Source: Sedimentisphaerales bacterium (GTDB lineage: Bacteria; Planctomycetota; Phycisphaerae; Sedimentisphaerales; SM23-30). Taken from it: DNA of 64,000 nt. Shown in pieces: positions 36,089-44,173 of this stretch (within the stretch, counting starts at the first letter, position 1; the number at the start of each line of letters is the position of its first letter). The position numbers were made by a program, and so were the translations under genes. A model generated the notes under the pieces. The model had not been told where the DNA came from and made no database searches. It was given only the letters and a program-made list of their open reading frames with translations. The stretch lies in assembly GCA_028281535.1 (NCBI GenBank), contig JANQJS010000016.1:1-64000 (forward strand). The letters are read 5' to 3'.

Positions 36089-36705
36089 AGCATTTCCTTA
36101 TCTAATCCCAAATGGCATGTATCATTCAACCGATGAATCACAACATCATCATCGTAACAATTCAGAATAGATATGCTTGCCGGATTTAATTTAAATCGAA
36201 AAAAGAAAGACCTAGGAATACTGCACAGTAAACAAATGAGCAAACGCAATGTACCTCCATGCGCAACGACAATAGAGCGATCAGAAGCATTTTCTAAAAC
36301 ACAACTCCATGCCTTGGTAATGCGTTCTTGAAACTCAGACATGCACTCTCCTTTAGGAAAAATAAAATTTTCAAAATCATGATTCCATGCTTCTGCTTGC
36401 AAAGGAAAACGCTGACAAATTTCCTCATAAGTCAGACCTTCCCATTGACCAAAATTAATTTCATTTAATTCGGATAAAATCATTGGGTTTAAAACAAGAT
36501 GGTCTGCAATTGCTTGGGCTGTACTACGTGATCGTACTAAAGAACTGGTATAAATCGATGAGACGTTTTCCCCACTAAAACGCAAAGCCAGGTGAAGAGC
36601 TTGGCGATGACCTCGATCAGATAAGGCAACATCTGTTTGACCACAGTAGCGTTGCTGGTTGGTAAAATCGGTAGCGCAATGTCTAACTAAATAAAATGTT
36701 TTCAT
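36085..36705 (-). CDS. cobC: Alpha-ribazole phosphatase (histidine phosphatase family)
   Basis: The start is ATG 36705 (MKTFYLVRHCATDF). An in-frame upstream extension to 36792 would have to run through the riboswitch terminator and is not used. The 206-residue product has the RHG-type motif LVRHCATDF with the catalytic His, TSSLVRSRSTAQ, and the second His in VVAHGGTLRLL. It dephosphorylates alpha-ribazole phosphate or cobalamin phosphate at the end of nucleotide-loop assembly. It is the first gene after the riboswitch and starts about 18 bases after the terminator U-tract. Confidence 0.9.
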   Translation of the reverse strand: MKTFYLVRHCATDFTNQQRYCGQTDVALSDRGHRQALHLALRFSGENVSSIYTSSLVRSRSTAQAIADHLVLNPMILSELNEINFGQWEGLTYEEICQRFPLQAEAWNHDFENFIFPKGECMSEFQERITKAWSCVLENASDRSIVVAHGGTLRLLICLLCSIPRSFFFRFKLNPASISILNCYDDDVVIHRLNDTCHLGLDKEML

Positions 36706-36722
36706 CTTTGGTAGCCTGTCAT

Positions 36723-36755
36723 AAAAAAAACCAGGCCTCCGAATCGAAGGCCTGG
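36723..36755 (-). terminator. Riboswitch-linked intrinsic terminator ahead of cobC
   Basis: CCAGGCCT (36755-36748 on the minus strand) pairs with AGGCCTGG (36738-36731), followed by a run of eight T. An alternative hairpin, CCTGGT...ACCAGG at 36773-36751, uses the same ACCAGG bases, so the two are mutually exclusive. This fits a transcriptional OFF switch for the cobalamin riboswitch. Confidence 0.9.
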
Positions 36756-36805
36756 TTATACAGACATACCAGGTACCTTCCCGCGAAGGCATGCGTTAAA
36801 GCATA

Positions 36806-36950
36806 CTTAAGGTATCCTGACTTCCGGATCATCCTACTTGTCACAGCCTTCCCAGCTTTCGCCAGTGACTATTGTTGTGACGTTCGTCCACGGTTACAGT
36901 GGCGGGGCCGTGCTGGATTTTCACCAGCTTCCCTGTCTCACTTGAGACGA
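36806..36950 (-). promoter_or_regulatory. Cobalamin (B12) riboswitch
   Basis: On the minus strand the aptamer core reads GGGAAGCTGGTGAAAATCC, then GCACGGCCCCGCCACTGTAA containing the B12 box, then TAGTCACTGG, GGGAAGGC and GTCAGGATACC. This is the canonical order of cobalamin-aptamer elements. It lies about 100 bases before the cobC start, with antiterminator and terminator hairpins between, and controls the 14-gene minus-strand operon reaching 23570. Confidence 0.97.
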
Positions 36951-36959
36951 TTTCAAATT

Positions 36960-37293
36960 AAGCGATCACTAAAAAACTGTCAATCTTTTTTTCTCTTGTA
37001 ATTTTAATTTTGTTTCGCTATTGATATCCCAGACTTTTTAAAAGATGACTTTATGATTAAATCGAGTATCAAAAAAAATAAAACGTTGATCCAAAATAAT
37101 CATAAAAGTCTTTTCTAAATTAACTTAACAGATAAGAAATTTTTAAAATTTCCATCTACTTTTTAAAGAAAGGTATAGCAAACATTGGTAGAAACAATTG
37201 CCTGAATGAATAACTTCTTTGAAAACTTTTTAAAATTCTCTTGTTAAAATAACTAAAAAATAAAATTTAAATAAAATAATTTAAGCATAAAAA
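36960..37293. other. AT-rich divergent spacer between riboswitch and bluB
   Basis: It must hold the minus-strand promoter for the cobalamin operon and the plus-strand promoter for bluB. The sequence is so AT-rich that no single promoter stands out. I see no second riboswitch on the plus strand, so bluB and cobO do not appear to be riboswitch-controlled. Confidence 0.5.
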
Positions 37294-38007
37294 ATGAAAT
37301 CAATCTCAAAAAATAAATTCGAATTTGATACTCAATGGAAGCAAGGAGTCTACGAAGCAATCATACGTAGACGTGACATTCGCTCCTTTCGCCCAGATCT
37401 TATTGAAGATGAAGTTCTTGCCAAAATATTAGCTGCGGCCAACATGGCCGGGTCCGTTGGGTTCATGCAACCCTGGAATTTCATCTTGATTCGTGATCAG
37501 CAATTACGATCAAAAATTAAACAACACGTTGATCTTGAACGCATTCGGGCTGCACAAAAATTTGAAGGTAAACGTCGCAAAAAATATCTTTCTTTAAAAC
37601 TGGAAGGAATTCTCGACGCACCTGTGAATATTTGCGTCACATGTGACACCCAACGCAATGGTCCAAATGTATTAGGTAGACACACCATCCCACAAACAGA
37701 CGTATATAGTACCTGTTTGGCAATACAAAACTTATGGCTTGCAGCACGAGCAGAAGGCATTGGGGTTGGCTGGGTAAGTATTTACGACCCAAAGCAACTC
37801 TGTAAAATTCTAAATATCCCTCAGCATGTCATTCCTGTTGCATACCTGTGTGTTGGGTACACCGATGATTTCCCATCACGTCCGATGCTGGAAACGATCA
37901 AGTGGTTACCCAAAAATAAATTAAGTGAAATTGTCTACTCTGACCAGTGGAAAAAAAATGTTTCAGAAGATTTAGAGCAATATCTTAACAATCAACAGGA
38001 GGCATAG
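37294..38007 (+). CDS. bluB: 5,6-dimethylbenzimidazole synthase
   Basis: The 237-residue nitroreductase-fold enzyme cannibalises reduced FMN with oxygen to make dimethylbenzimidazole. Motifs are RRRDIRSFRPDLI, ANMAGSVGFMQPWNFILI and ARAEGIGVGWVSIYDP, which fit BluB better than generic nitroreductases. BluB needs molecular oxygen, so the organism probably meets oxygen. It is divergent from the cobalamin operon and overlaps cobO by one base. Confidence 0.93.
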   Translation: MKSISKNKFEFDTQWKQGVYEAIIRRRDIRSFRPDLIEDEVLAKILAAANMAGSVGFMQPWNFILIRDQQLRSKIKQHVDLERIRAAQKFEGKRRKKYLSLKLEGILDAPVNICVTCDTQRNGPNVLGRHTIPQTDVYSTCLAIQNLWLAARAEGIGVGWVSIYDPKQLCKILNIPQHVIPVAYLCVGYTDDFPSRPMLETIKWLPKNKLSEIVYSDQWKKNVSEDLEQYLNNQQEA

Positions 38008-38540
38008 TGACAACAAAAAAGAATCAGAAATCACTACTTATCGTTTATACCGGCAATGGCAAGGGAAAAACAACAGCAGCGATGGGCATGGCCTTTCGTG
38101 CATTAGGTCGAAAATGGAAGGTTGCCGTCATGCAATTCATCAAAGGAAAATGGACAACCGGCGAACGAAAATTAGGAGAAAAAACACCTGGATTATCATG
38201 GCATGTCATGGGATTAGGATTTACATGGGAAAGTAAAGATCTTGCTAAAGACAAAGAAGCTGCCCAACAGGCATGGGAAACATCTGTCGAACTGATTAAT
38301 AGTGGCAATCAAAATATTGTCATTCTCGACGAAATCACTTATGCTATTAATTATGAATTTATTTGCCTAAAGGATGTTATCAACACATTACAGCAACGCC
38401 CTGAATCTGTTCATGTTGTGATTACTGGCCGTAATGCACCGCAGGAAATCATAGACATGGCGGACCTAGTGACTGAAATGAAACCAATTAAACATCCCTA
38501 TGAACAAGGTATCCCTGCTCAGATGGGAATTGATTTTTAA
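38007..38540 (+). CDS. cobO: Cob(I)alamin adenosyltransferase, CobO/CobA type
   Basis: The 177-residue ATP:corrinoid adenosyltransferase starts at GTG 38007, overlapping the bluB stop (TAGTG), with AGGAGG seven bases upstream. The P-loop is GNGKGKTT, followed by VMQFIKGKWTTGERK, ILDEITYAINYEF and VVITGRNAP. It supplies adenosylated corrinoids for CobQ, CbiB and CobU. An RHS-tip fragment begins only six bases after the stop codon, so any native terminator has been lost. Confidence 0.95.
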   Translation: MTTKKNQKSLLIVYTGNGKGKTTAAMGMAFRALGRKWKVAVMQFIKGKWTTGERKLGEKTPGLSWHVMGLGFTWESKDLAKDKEAAQQAWETSVELINSGNQNIVILDEITYAINYEFICLKDVINTLQQRPESVHVVITGRNAPQEIIDMADLVTEMKPIKHPYEQGIPAQMGIDF

Positions 38541-38546
38541 CAACTT

Positions 38547-38640
38547 AATAACCCACTTGGATCAATTCCATTCACCGGATTTCCGTGGGCAAAAACACCG
38601 ATTAACAAAATTTTCTAAAAGATATGTTTTTGGGAGTAAC
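38547..38640 (-). repeat. Orphan RHS-tip boundary repeat, copy D
   Basis: Minus-strand junction in a slightly diverged form (TTACTCCCAAAAACATATCTT) followed by the frame AHGNPVNGIDPSGLLS. It starts six bases after the cobO stop codon and marks the left edge of the accessory island. Confidence 0.7.
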
Positions 38641-38822
38641 TAATCAAATCAGCTTTAAACTAGAAAATTTGATATTTCAAAAGATATAGATTAGTTTTTT
38701 ATTATCACTTTAGAATTATAAGAATATTTGACTGTTATGCCGCGAACAAAAAATCTACCTTAAAAATTGCCATAACTATTTTATTAAAAACAGCTTAACT
38801 ATTCCTTTTTGTCTTTCATATC

Positions 38823-38851
38823 TTGACAACTCCCAGACAGTTGTATAGTAT
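38823..38851 (+). promoter_or_regulatory. Candidate promoter for the TPR / Lon-AAA operon
   Basis: TTGACA at 38823-38828 and TAGTAT at 38846-38851 are separated by 17 bases; TATACT overlaps at 38849. It lies about 170 bases before the TPR gene, leaving a long leader without an evident Shine-Dalgarno. The rest of 38641-39022 is AT-rich with nothing else recognised. Confidence 0.45.
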
Positions 38852-39022
38852 ACTGATCTCAATACTTAACAATAGCAATTAATCCGTCGCAAAAGATTAG
38901 ACGTATTTCATAATGAATATTTATTAATATTTATATTCGTATTGTCAAATAAGTAAGAAATCAATAAAGAGTAATAGTGATAGGGAATTAAGATATAAAC
39001 CTGCTCGATAGTAAAGCCCCTT

Positions 39023-40192
39023 ATGAAAGAACAAATTGAACATCTGTTGGATGAATGGAATAATTCCGGTATTGAACCACATAGATTATTAGAATATGAT
39101 CCCGGTGAAAGATATTTTTTAGCAAAATTATATGATGAAGTCAGTAAAACTTTTTCTTTAACTTTCAAAAGTGATTATTACTATGATCCAGCATTTGGAA
39201 GGAATGTATATCACACATATTCAAAAGTTATAGCTTCATGTTTATGGCTAGAGGATCAAGCGGATATCATATATGAAACATTATGTGTTAAACAACAACT
39301 ATGTAAAAAAGTTTCTAATGTATCAGTAGTTGACTTATCCGCAGTCATCTTTGACGGTATTAGTTGGCTTGGCTTTCCCGTTTTGACTTTAAGTGTTTTG
39401 CTAGCAAAGTATGGAATTCATAAAATATGCCATTGCGAAAATGGAAGCCCTAAAAAATCATCATCAAATATTTTTAAACCGCTTACACATTTTTATTTAA
39501 AGGATGCAACCGCCGCTCAACCGAGCGCACATTATGAAGGTTTTTTACGCGTTGCTCTTATATATGTTAGCCAAAACAATTACGAACTTGCAAGAAAAAG
39601 ACTCAAAGATTGTGAGGCTTGGTTAAGAGAAGAAAAATCGATCAAGCTACCCAAAAAACTTAAACAAGAATTGTTAGATGAATATAAAGATAAAAAACGA
39701 GACAAAATATTTGATAAGAAAAAATTAAAGTGGGGAAAACATCTGTTGGCCACTGATTTCAGAAGTGTTGGGCGTCATATTTTAAATATGGCATTAAAGG
39801 AAGATTCTGAAGGCAAATTAACCACTCAACAAGATAAAGCGGTGATCTTCAATGAAATTGGATATGCCTATGTTCAAATTGGAGACTATAATAAAGCAAG
39901 AAAGTTGTTAAATGAGGCATTAGATATCTTGCCTAAAGACTCTGCAGCATTAGATAGCCTTGGGTGGTTAGAGTATAAGGAAGGTAAATATACAACGGCT
40001 AAGAAATTCTTTGAAAGATCGATTAAACATGACAAAAAATATCATTATGAAACCCAATATCATTTAATTTGCACGTTAACGGCATTGGGTCAATATGATA
40101 AAGCTTTTTTGATTTATGATGAAATCAGAGAAAAGGATCCCCGCAACAAATGGTGTTTGGAAGCAAAAAAAATATTACCTAGGAGTATTTAA
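39023..40192 (+). CDS. TPR-repeat protein coupled to a Lon-like AAA+ ATPase
   Basis: The 389-residue protein has an unrecognised N-terminal region (1-170) with a hydrophobic stretch (WLGFPVLTLSVLLAKYGI), a basic middle segment (KKLKQELLDEYKDKKRDKIFDKKKL), and two to three TPR motifs at about 270-385 (FNEIGYAYVQIGDYNKARKLLNEAL, LGWLEYKEGKYTTAKKFFE). TPRs bind protein partners. The stop and the next start overlap as TAATG, so the two products are translated together and probably interact. It could be the substrate adaptor or sensor of the ATPase. No known enzymatic motif was seen. The codon use is more AT-rich than in the cobalamin genes. Confidence 0.75.
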   Translation: MKEQIEHLLDEWNNSGIEPHRLLEYDPGERYFLAKLYDEVSKTFSLTFKSDYYYDPAFGRNVYHTYSKVIASCLWLEDQADIIYETLCVKQQLCKKVSNVSVVDLSAVIFDGISWLGFPVLTLSVLLAKYGIHKICHCENGSPKKSSSNIFKPLTHFYLKDATAAQPSAHYEGFLRVALIYVSQNNYELARKRLKDCEAWLREEKSIKLPKKLKQELLDEYKDKKRDKIFDKKKLKWGKHLLATDFRSVGRHILNMALKEDSEGKLTTQQDKAVIFNEIGYAYVQIGDYNKARKLLNEALDILPKDSAALDSLGWLEYKEGKYTTAKKFFERSIKHDKKYHYETQYHLICTLTALGQYDKAFLIYDEIREKDPRNKWCLEAKKILPRSI

Positions 40193-41310
40193 TGGCCAAC
40201 GAAAATAATGATAACGAAATATCCGTTGAAAATGTATTGCGAGAACAAGCTCGAATACAAGCTGAAGAGGCAAAAAAAATAAAAGAAACACCTTTTAATA
40301 AATTGCGAGAAAAAATATTAAATTCTCCTATGCCTCCTTATGCACGAAATAAAATTGATGAAATTTTGGATAGGCTTGAGACCGGTATTCAAACGGATTA
40401 TAATTTTGAAAGAGCTGTTGAATACACTGACTGGTTGATGAAATATCCGTGGAATATAACTCGACCAATTAATAAAACGATTAAGGAAATAGAAATACAA
40501 CTAAAAAGTACTTTCTACGGCCGCAATGAGATTATTGAGGAAATACTTAATTATGTTTCCTTATACAAACTAAACCAAGAGTCTCCTCATGGATTAAAAC
40601 TTTGTTTTGTTGGTTCTCCTGGCACTGGCAAAACATATATAGCAAAAAAAATAGCCGAATCGCTTAATTTTGATTTTACAGTTGCTTCTATGGGTGGTGC
40701 CGCTGATGCTTCATGGTTAAAAGGAATACCAAGGCATTATTCCGGTTCGCAACCGGGTCGAATTATTCGAGGCATGTGCGAAACTCAGCATTCAAATTGT
40801 ATATTTATACTTGATGAGATAGATAAAATTGGAGAAAATCACTCACATGGATCACCTTCAGACGCTTTACTTGAAGTAATTGATCCAGATAACAATGAAT
40901 CATTCGAAGATCAATATTTGGAAATAGCTGTTGATTTGAGTAAGGTCATATTTATAGGCATTGCAAATAATATCCAATTTGTTAATTCTGTGTTATTAGA
41001 CAGATTTCAAATAATTTATTTTAATGATTATTCGTTTGAAGATAAAGTTCAAATCAGTAAAGCATTTTTATGGAATGAATTGTTAGCTAAGTATCATATG
41101 GATAAAAAAATTGTATCAATTACAGATGCTGCAATAAGAAAAATTATAAAAAAGTACGAAATATATTCCGGTATCAGAGAAGTAAAAAGGGCTTTGGAAA
41201 GAGTATTCACAAAGCTAGCTAGAAAAATAGTTGATCATAAAGAAACCCAAACAGGAAATAAAGCATATAAAATAAGATTAACTGCAAAAAACATTAATGA
41301 TTACTTGTAA
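40192..41310 (+). CDS. Lon-type AAA+ ATPase lacking both the N-domain and the protease domain
   Basis: The 372-residue protein matches the central helical and AAA+ part of Lon: MPPYARNKIDEILDRLETG, YPWN at about 84-88, YGRNEIIEEIL, Walker A GSPGTGKT (141-148), SGSQPGRIIRGM, Walker B IFILDEIDKIG (204-214), DALLEVIDPDNNESFEDQYLEI, sensor 1 IANN (257-260), arginine finger LLDRF (R271) and sensor 2 SGIREVKRAL (R329). Every ATPase residue I can check is present. It stops at AKNINDYL, which corresponds to the Lon AAA/protease boundary, so the Ser-Lys protease domain is absent. It should unfold or remodel proteins without degrading them. The next gene is convergent and 17 bases away, so it is not a split protease. 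Confidence 0.85.
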   Translation: MANENNDNEISVENVLREQARIQAEEAKKIKETPFNKLREKILNSPMPPYARNKIDEILDRLETGIQTDYNFERAVEYTDWLMKYPWNITRPINKTIKEIEIQLKSTFYGRNEIIEEILNYVSLYKLNQESPHGLKLCFVGSPGTGKTYIAKKIAESLNFDFTVASMGGAADASWLKGIPRHYSGSQPGRIIRGMCETQHSNCIFILDEIDKIGENHSHGSPSDALLEVIDPDNNESFEDQYLEIAVDLSKVIFIGIANNIQFVNSVLLDRFQIIYFNDYSFEDKVQISKAFLWNELLAKYHMDKKIVSITDAAIRKIIKKYEIYSGIREVKRALERVFTKLARKIVDHKETQTGNKAYKIRLTAKNINDYL

Positions 41311-41327
41311 AAATATTTCATCAAATA

Positions 41328-42551
41328 TTAAGAATGAAAATTCATCTTGTCAAAATACCATTTCGATTGCATATTACTAACAATTAATGCAATATTTTCA
41401 TCTTGAAAATATTTGTGGAAATACTTTCTAGCGATTTTCTGGATTTGCATTGCTCGATCAAGAACCTGTTCAAACTCTATGGTGTGTTCAGGCAGAAAAA
41501 GCTCGTCAGAAACTTTGTGCCATATCGTTTTCAACTTTTCATGATATACTGGGTTTCGATAGGCACCGTCTGTTAACAAACGTTTAATTGAATGCGAATC
41601 ATTAAGTGGGCCTTGCGTCATTAATTTTCCTAATAAATCTGTAATGGGTTCAGAAATTAATGACCCACAAGACGAACGTAATGTGCACAAGGATTCAACG
41701 CGATTTTCTTCCGCAACACGTTTTTCATCAATTATTTCGTCTGGTGGCTTAGAATTATTTTCTTTATATCTATTAATTATCCAACTTAGAGATTCTTTTG
41801 AGACACTATACAATAGATGAGAAATCAGTACTCGATTTAAATACTCAGTGATTTTGTTACTTTTACGGGCATTTCTTGCTACCATATCAGCTTTAGTAAC
41901 TAAATCTAGTGTTCGATTAACCTTTCCATCGATATCATAAAAATTGGGCATATTTTCAGAGAGTAATATACAAGCTCCATAGATTCCAGGATTAGAAGAA
42001 ATTTCAATAGTAATATCATCAATAAGTGTTAATGGCTCAAGCTTTGACGAATTGATGACTCCTTTATAGCTAATCCATGTTGACAAGGCCGTTGAGATAG
42101 AACTAGTTAATGGTACTGAAAAGTCAATATGATTTTGAATAGATATATTTAAATACGCATAATCTTCTGGATTATATGATTTGGCATATTTAATGATCTT
42201 CAAATATTGAGCACGATAATGAGAAATAATATTTGCTATGGATTTAGAAAAAGAAATAGATGTAAATAAATTAGCCGCACTCAATAAATTTATGAATCCG
42301 TAAATAACTCTTTTTTCCCATTCCTCTTTTAAATTATTAACTTCTTCTTTTGCACTTTTAACAAATTGAGTATCATTAGAATTAATTAAATTTAGTAGAT
42401 TTATTGTCTTAGCAGAACTAATTGATTCTAATGAATTGTAAGTTGATACATGAAGAAAGTGTAATGTAGCTTCTATAAGATGTTTTTGGACGTCTTCATG
42501 AATGACATTGGAATTTTGTTGTATTGAATCTAAAAGGGTTATGATCTCCAT
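41328..42551 (-). CDS. Unrecognised helical protein, convergent with the Lon-like ATPase
   Basis: The 407-residue protein is rich in helix-forming, Asn- and Ser-containing sequence, with no signal peptide or catalytic motif I recognise. It includes YGFINLLSAANLFTSISF and several polar helices. It follows the coiled-coil membrane protein gene by 10 bases, so the two are cotranscribed. Its end lies 17 bases from the end of the TPR/ATPase operon. AT-rich composition like its neighbours suggests the whole block arrived together. Function unknown. Confidence 0.7.
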   Translation of the reverse strand: MEIITLLDSIQQNSNVIHEDVQKHLIEATLHFLHVSTYNSLESISSAKTINLLNLINSNDTQFVKSAKEEVNNLKEEWEKRVIYGFINLLSAANLFTSISFSKSIANIISHYRAQYLKIIKYAKSYNPEDYAYLNISIQNHIDFSVPLTSSISTALSTWISYKGVINSSKLEPLTLIDDITIEISSNPGIYGACILLSENMPNFYDIDGKVNRTLDLVTKADMVARNARKSNKITEYLNRVLISHLLYSVSKESLSWIINRYKENNSKPPDEIIDEKRVAEENRVESLCTLRSSCGSLISEPITDLLGKLMTQGPLNDSHSIKRLLTDGAYRNPVYHEKLKTIWHKVSDELFLPEHTIEFEQVLDRAMQIQKIARKYFHKYFQDENIALIVSNMQSKWYFDKMNFHS

Positions 42552-42561
42552 TATAATAATA

Positions 42562-43071
42562 TTATTTCCTTAGTAGATTAAGCAATGGTTTTTCAAGCAA
42601 TTTTACCAGTATACGAGATTTTCTTTTTGTAAGTCCAAAATTATTGAGGATATTTTCGAGATCTTCAGTATTGCCAGCAGACAAATAGATACTATTATAT
42701 CGTTCATCCTTTTTTGCAAGATTGATGATAATATCAGTACAAACCTGTTCTAGTTGATTTAAACGTTCTTTGGTTTTAATGCTATCATCTTGAAGATAAG
42801 AAATTTCACGTTCTAAATAAGCAATCTTTTTTTCAAATGTTGAAATTGTATTATCAGAATCATTTTTTGAAAGCCTATTTTTTATAAGCTGTTCAATAGC
42901 TGTTTTTAATACTGTTTTGGCTAGCCAGGCAATTATAGCCAAGAGTGGTAGAATTATCTCAAGCGAAGCCCAGGGTTGTATATGCCCACAGCCTTTAGTG
43001 GCAAAGTCTTGGCCGTAACCAGAAAGCTCTTTCTCTATTTCATCCAAATATAAATTGTTATTAGAGTTCAT
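42562..43071 (-). CDS. Small membrane-anchored coiled-coil protein
   Basis: The 169-residue protein has a hydrophobic helix at about 32-55 (SLEIILPLLAIIAWLAKTVL), then a predicted coiled coil at about 70-120 (STFEKKIAYLEREISYLQDD, KTKERLNQLEQ), and a basic C-terminus (KRKSRILVKLLEKPLLNLLRK). It looks like a membrane-tethered oligomerising protein. It is first in a two-gene operon with the 407-residue protein. No family recognised; membrane-active effectors of defence or toxin systems can look like this, but that is inference. Confidence 0.65.
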   Translation of the reverse strand: MNSNNNLYLDEIEKELSGYGQDFATKGCGHIQPWASLEIILPLLAIIAWLAKTVLKTAIEQLIKNRLSKNDSDNTISTFEKKIAYLEREISYLQDDSIKTKERLNQLEQVCTDIIINLAKKDERYNSIYLSAGNTEDLENILNNFGLTKRKSRILVKLLEKPLLNLLRK

Positions 43072-43288
43072 AAATACTCTCTATTTAAATTAATAAAGTA
43101 TGAATATTTTAATTATGTTTTAGCCCAGCGAATCCAACGAGTATTAAAATAAGGTAAATAGTAACATACAATAATTCACCTAATTAAATTTCTCAAAACT
43201 TACATTTAATCCACTTTTTATTCTCTTACAGCCATAATATAACATATTCTTAGAATATTGCATAGCATTTAATACGAAGGAGAAACTC

Positions 43289-43390
43289 TTGAACTCTAAT
43301 AATATCCGTTTACCAAAATCATGGCCGAAACATATTAAATCCGGTATATTGTATGCCATTGGCTTGGCGTTTTATGGCTTAACTCATTAA
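43289..43390 (+). pseudogene. N-terminal fragment of another IS transposase
   Basis: From a TTG at 43289 with GAAGGAG upstream, the plus strand reads LPKSWPKHIKSGILYAIGLAFYGLTH and stops. This resembles the start of integrase-type transposases common in Planctomycetota (PxxWPKxxxSAxLHxISLA). It overlaps the last codons of the antisense MltR-like gene. Confidence 0.5.
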
Positions 43391-43763
43391 GTTTATGTAA
43401 TTCACGATTCCAATTTTCAATCCGCGAGTCATTGAAATCACATTTTTTCAAATCGTGTGCAAAACAATTTCGTATTTTTCTAATTAGATGTAAGCTTGCT
43501 CTTACATCATTACTAAGTAATCCCATTCTTGAAGCAATTTCAATCTTTGCACTAAAGCTTCCAAGAGGTGCGGTAGGACCTTCAAATAGTGGGTCTTCAT
43601 TGGATTCGCAGGGAGTAAGAATAATTGAGAGCAACTGAAATAATATTTCATCTAGATAACACGCTGACAAAATTACTTTTGCTCGGGTACTCTCTGTGAT
43701 TATAGATATATCGAAATGATCTGACCATTCGCCCGCAATATCAGTTTTGTTGTCTTTTGCCAT
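43335..43763 (-). CDS. MltR/HEPN-like protein with an IS-altered 3' end
   Basis: The 142-residue protein resembles MltR-type or HEPN-like helical proteins: a helix with ACYLDEILFQLL, then GPTAPLGSFSAKIEIASRMGLL, then LHLIRKIRNCFAHDL. RNCFAH has the Rx4H spacing of HEPN ribonucleases, so it may be an RNA-cleaving toxin; MltR relatives share the helix pattern without known nuclease activity. The last 15-20 codons are antisense to the IS fragment at 43289-43390, so the original C-terminus is probably lost. ATG 43763 is a plausible start. Confidence 0.55.
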   Translation of the reverse strand: MAKDNKTDIAGEWSDHFDISIITESTRAKVILSACYLDEILFQLLSIILTPCESNEDPLFEGPTAPLGSFSAKIEIASRMGLLSNDVRASLHLIRKIRNCFAHDLKKCDFNDSRIENWNRELHKLNELSHKTPSQWHTIYRI

Positions 43764-43948
43764 ATAAACTCCAATTAATTAATCACCAAAATATAAGTGA
43801 AATCTAAGGAAACATTTCTGCAAATAATTTAGACACTATGCTTTTAACTTTCTAATTCTCTTCTTATTTAGCTTCATAGGCTATGGATTTCTTGCTTTTT
43901 ACAAGGAACACGACAATTACTAAAACACTAGATTGATACATTAAAAGT

Positions 43949-44173
43949 TTATGGCATCGTGGATAATTTTCCAGTAACGGCTTGTTCTTCAAGGTTCAAA
44001 TTCAATAGTTCAGTCGGGTCAATATTATTAACCGGGTTTCCGTGAGCATACAGATATTTATGGAAACTCATAGGTACAATCTGACTACCAAAAAATGGAT
44101 CTTTTCGATTGAATATTCCACTATCAGGTGCTTCCAGTACACCGTTTAGGTCATTCGCCTGGCTCCAAAGCAC
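43949..44173 (-). pseudogene. Orphan RHS core end with short tip
   Basis: The frame reads SGIFNRKDPFFGSQIVPMSFHKYLYAHGNPVNNIDPTELL, the hyperconserved end of an RHS core, followed by about 20 tip residues and a stop. Unlike the boundary repeats, this copy keeps true RHS core sequence upstream of HGNP and lacks the shared junction block. The upstream core is missing. Confidence 0.7.

Noticed and set aside
36706-36792. N-terminal extension of cobC
   Set aside because: It would translate the riboswitch antiterminator and terminator; the histidine-phosphatase motif begins right after Met at 36705.
39023-41310. TPR/Lon-like pair as part of a BREX system
   Set aside because: No PglX methylase, PglZ phosphatase, BrxC ATPase or BrxA/B genes are nearby, and the ATPase lacks the protease part kept in BrxL.
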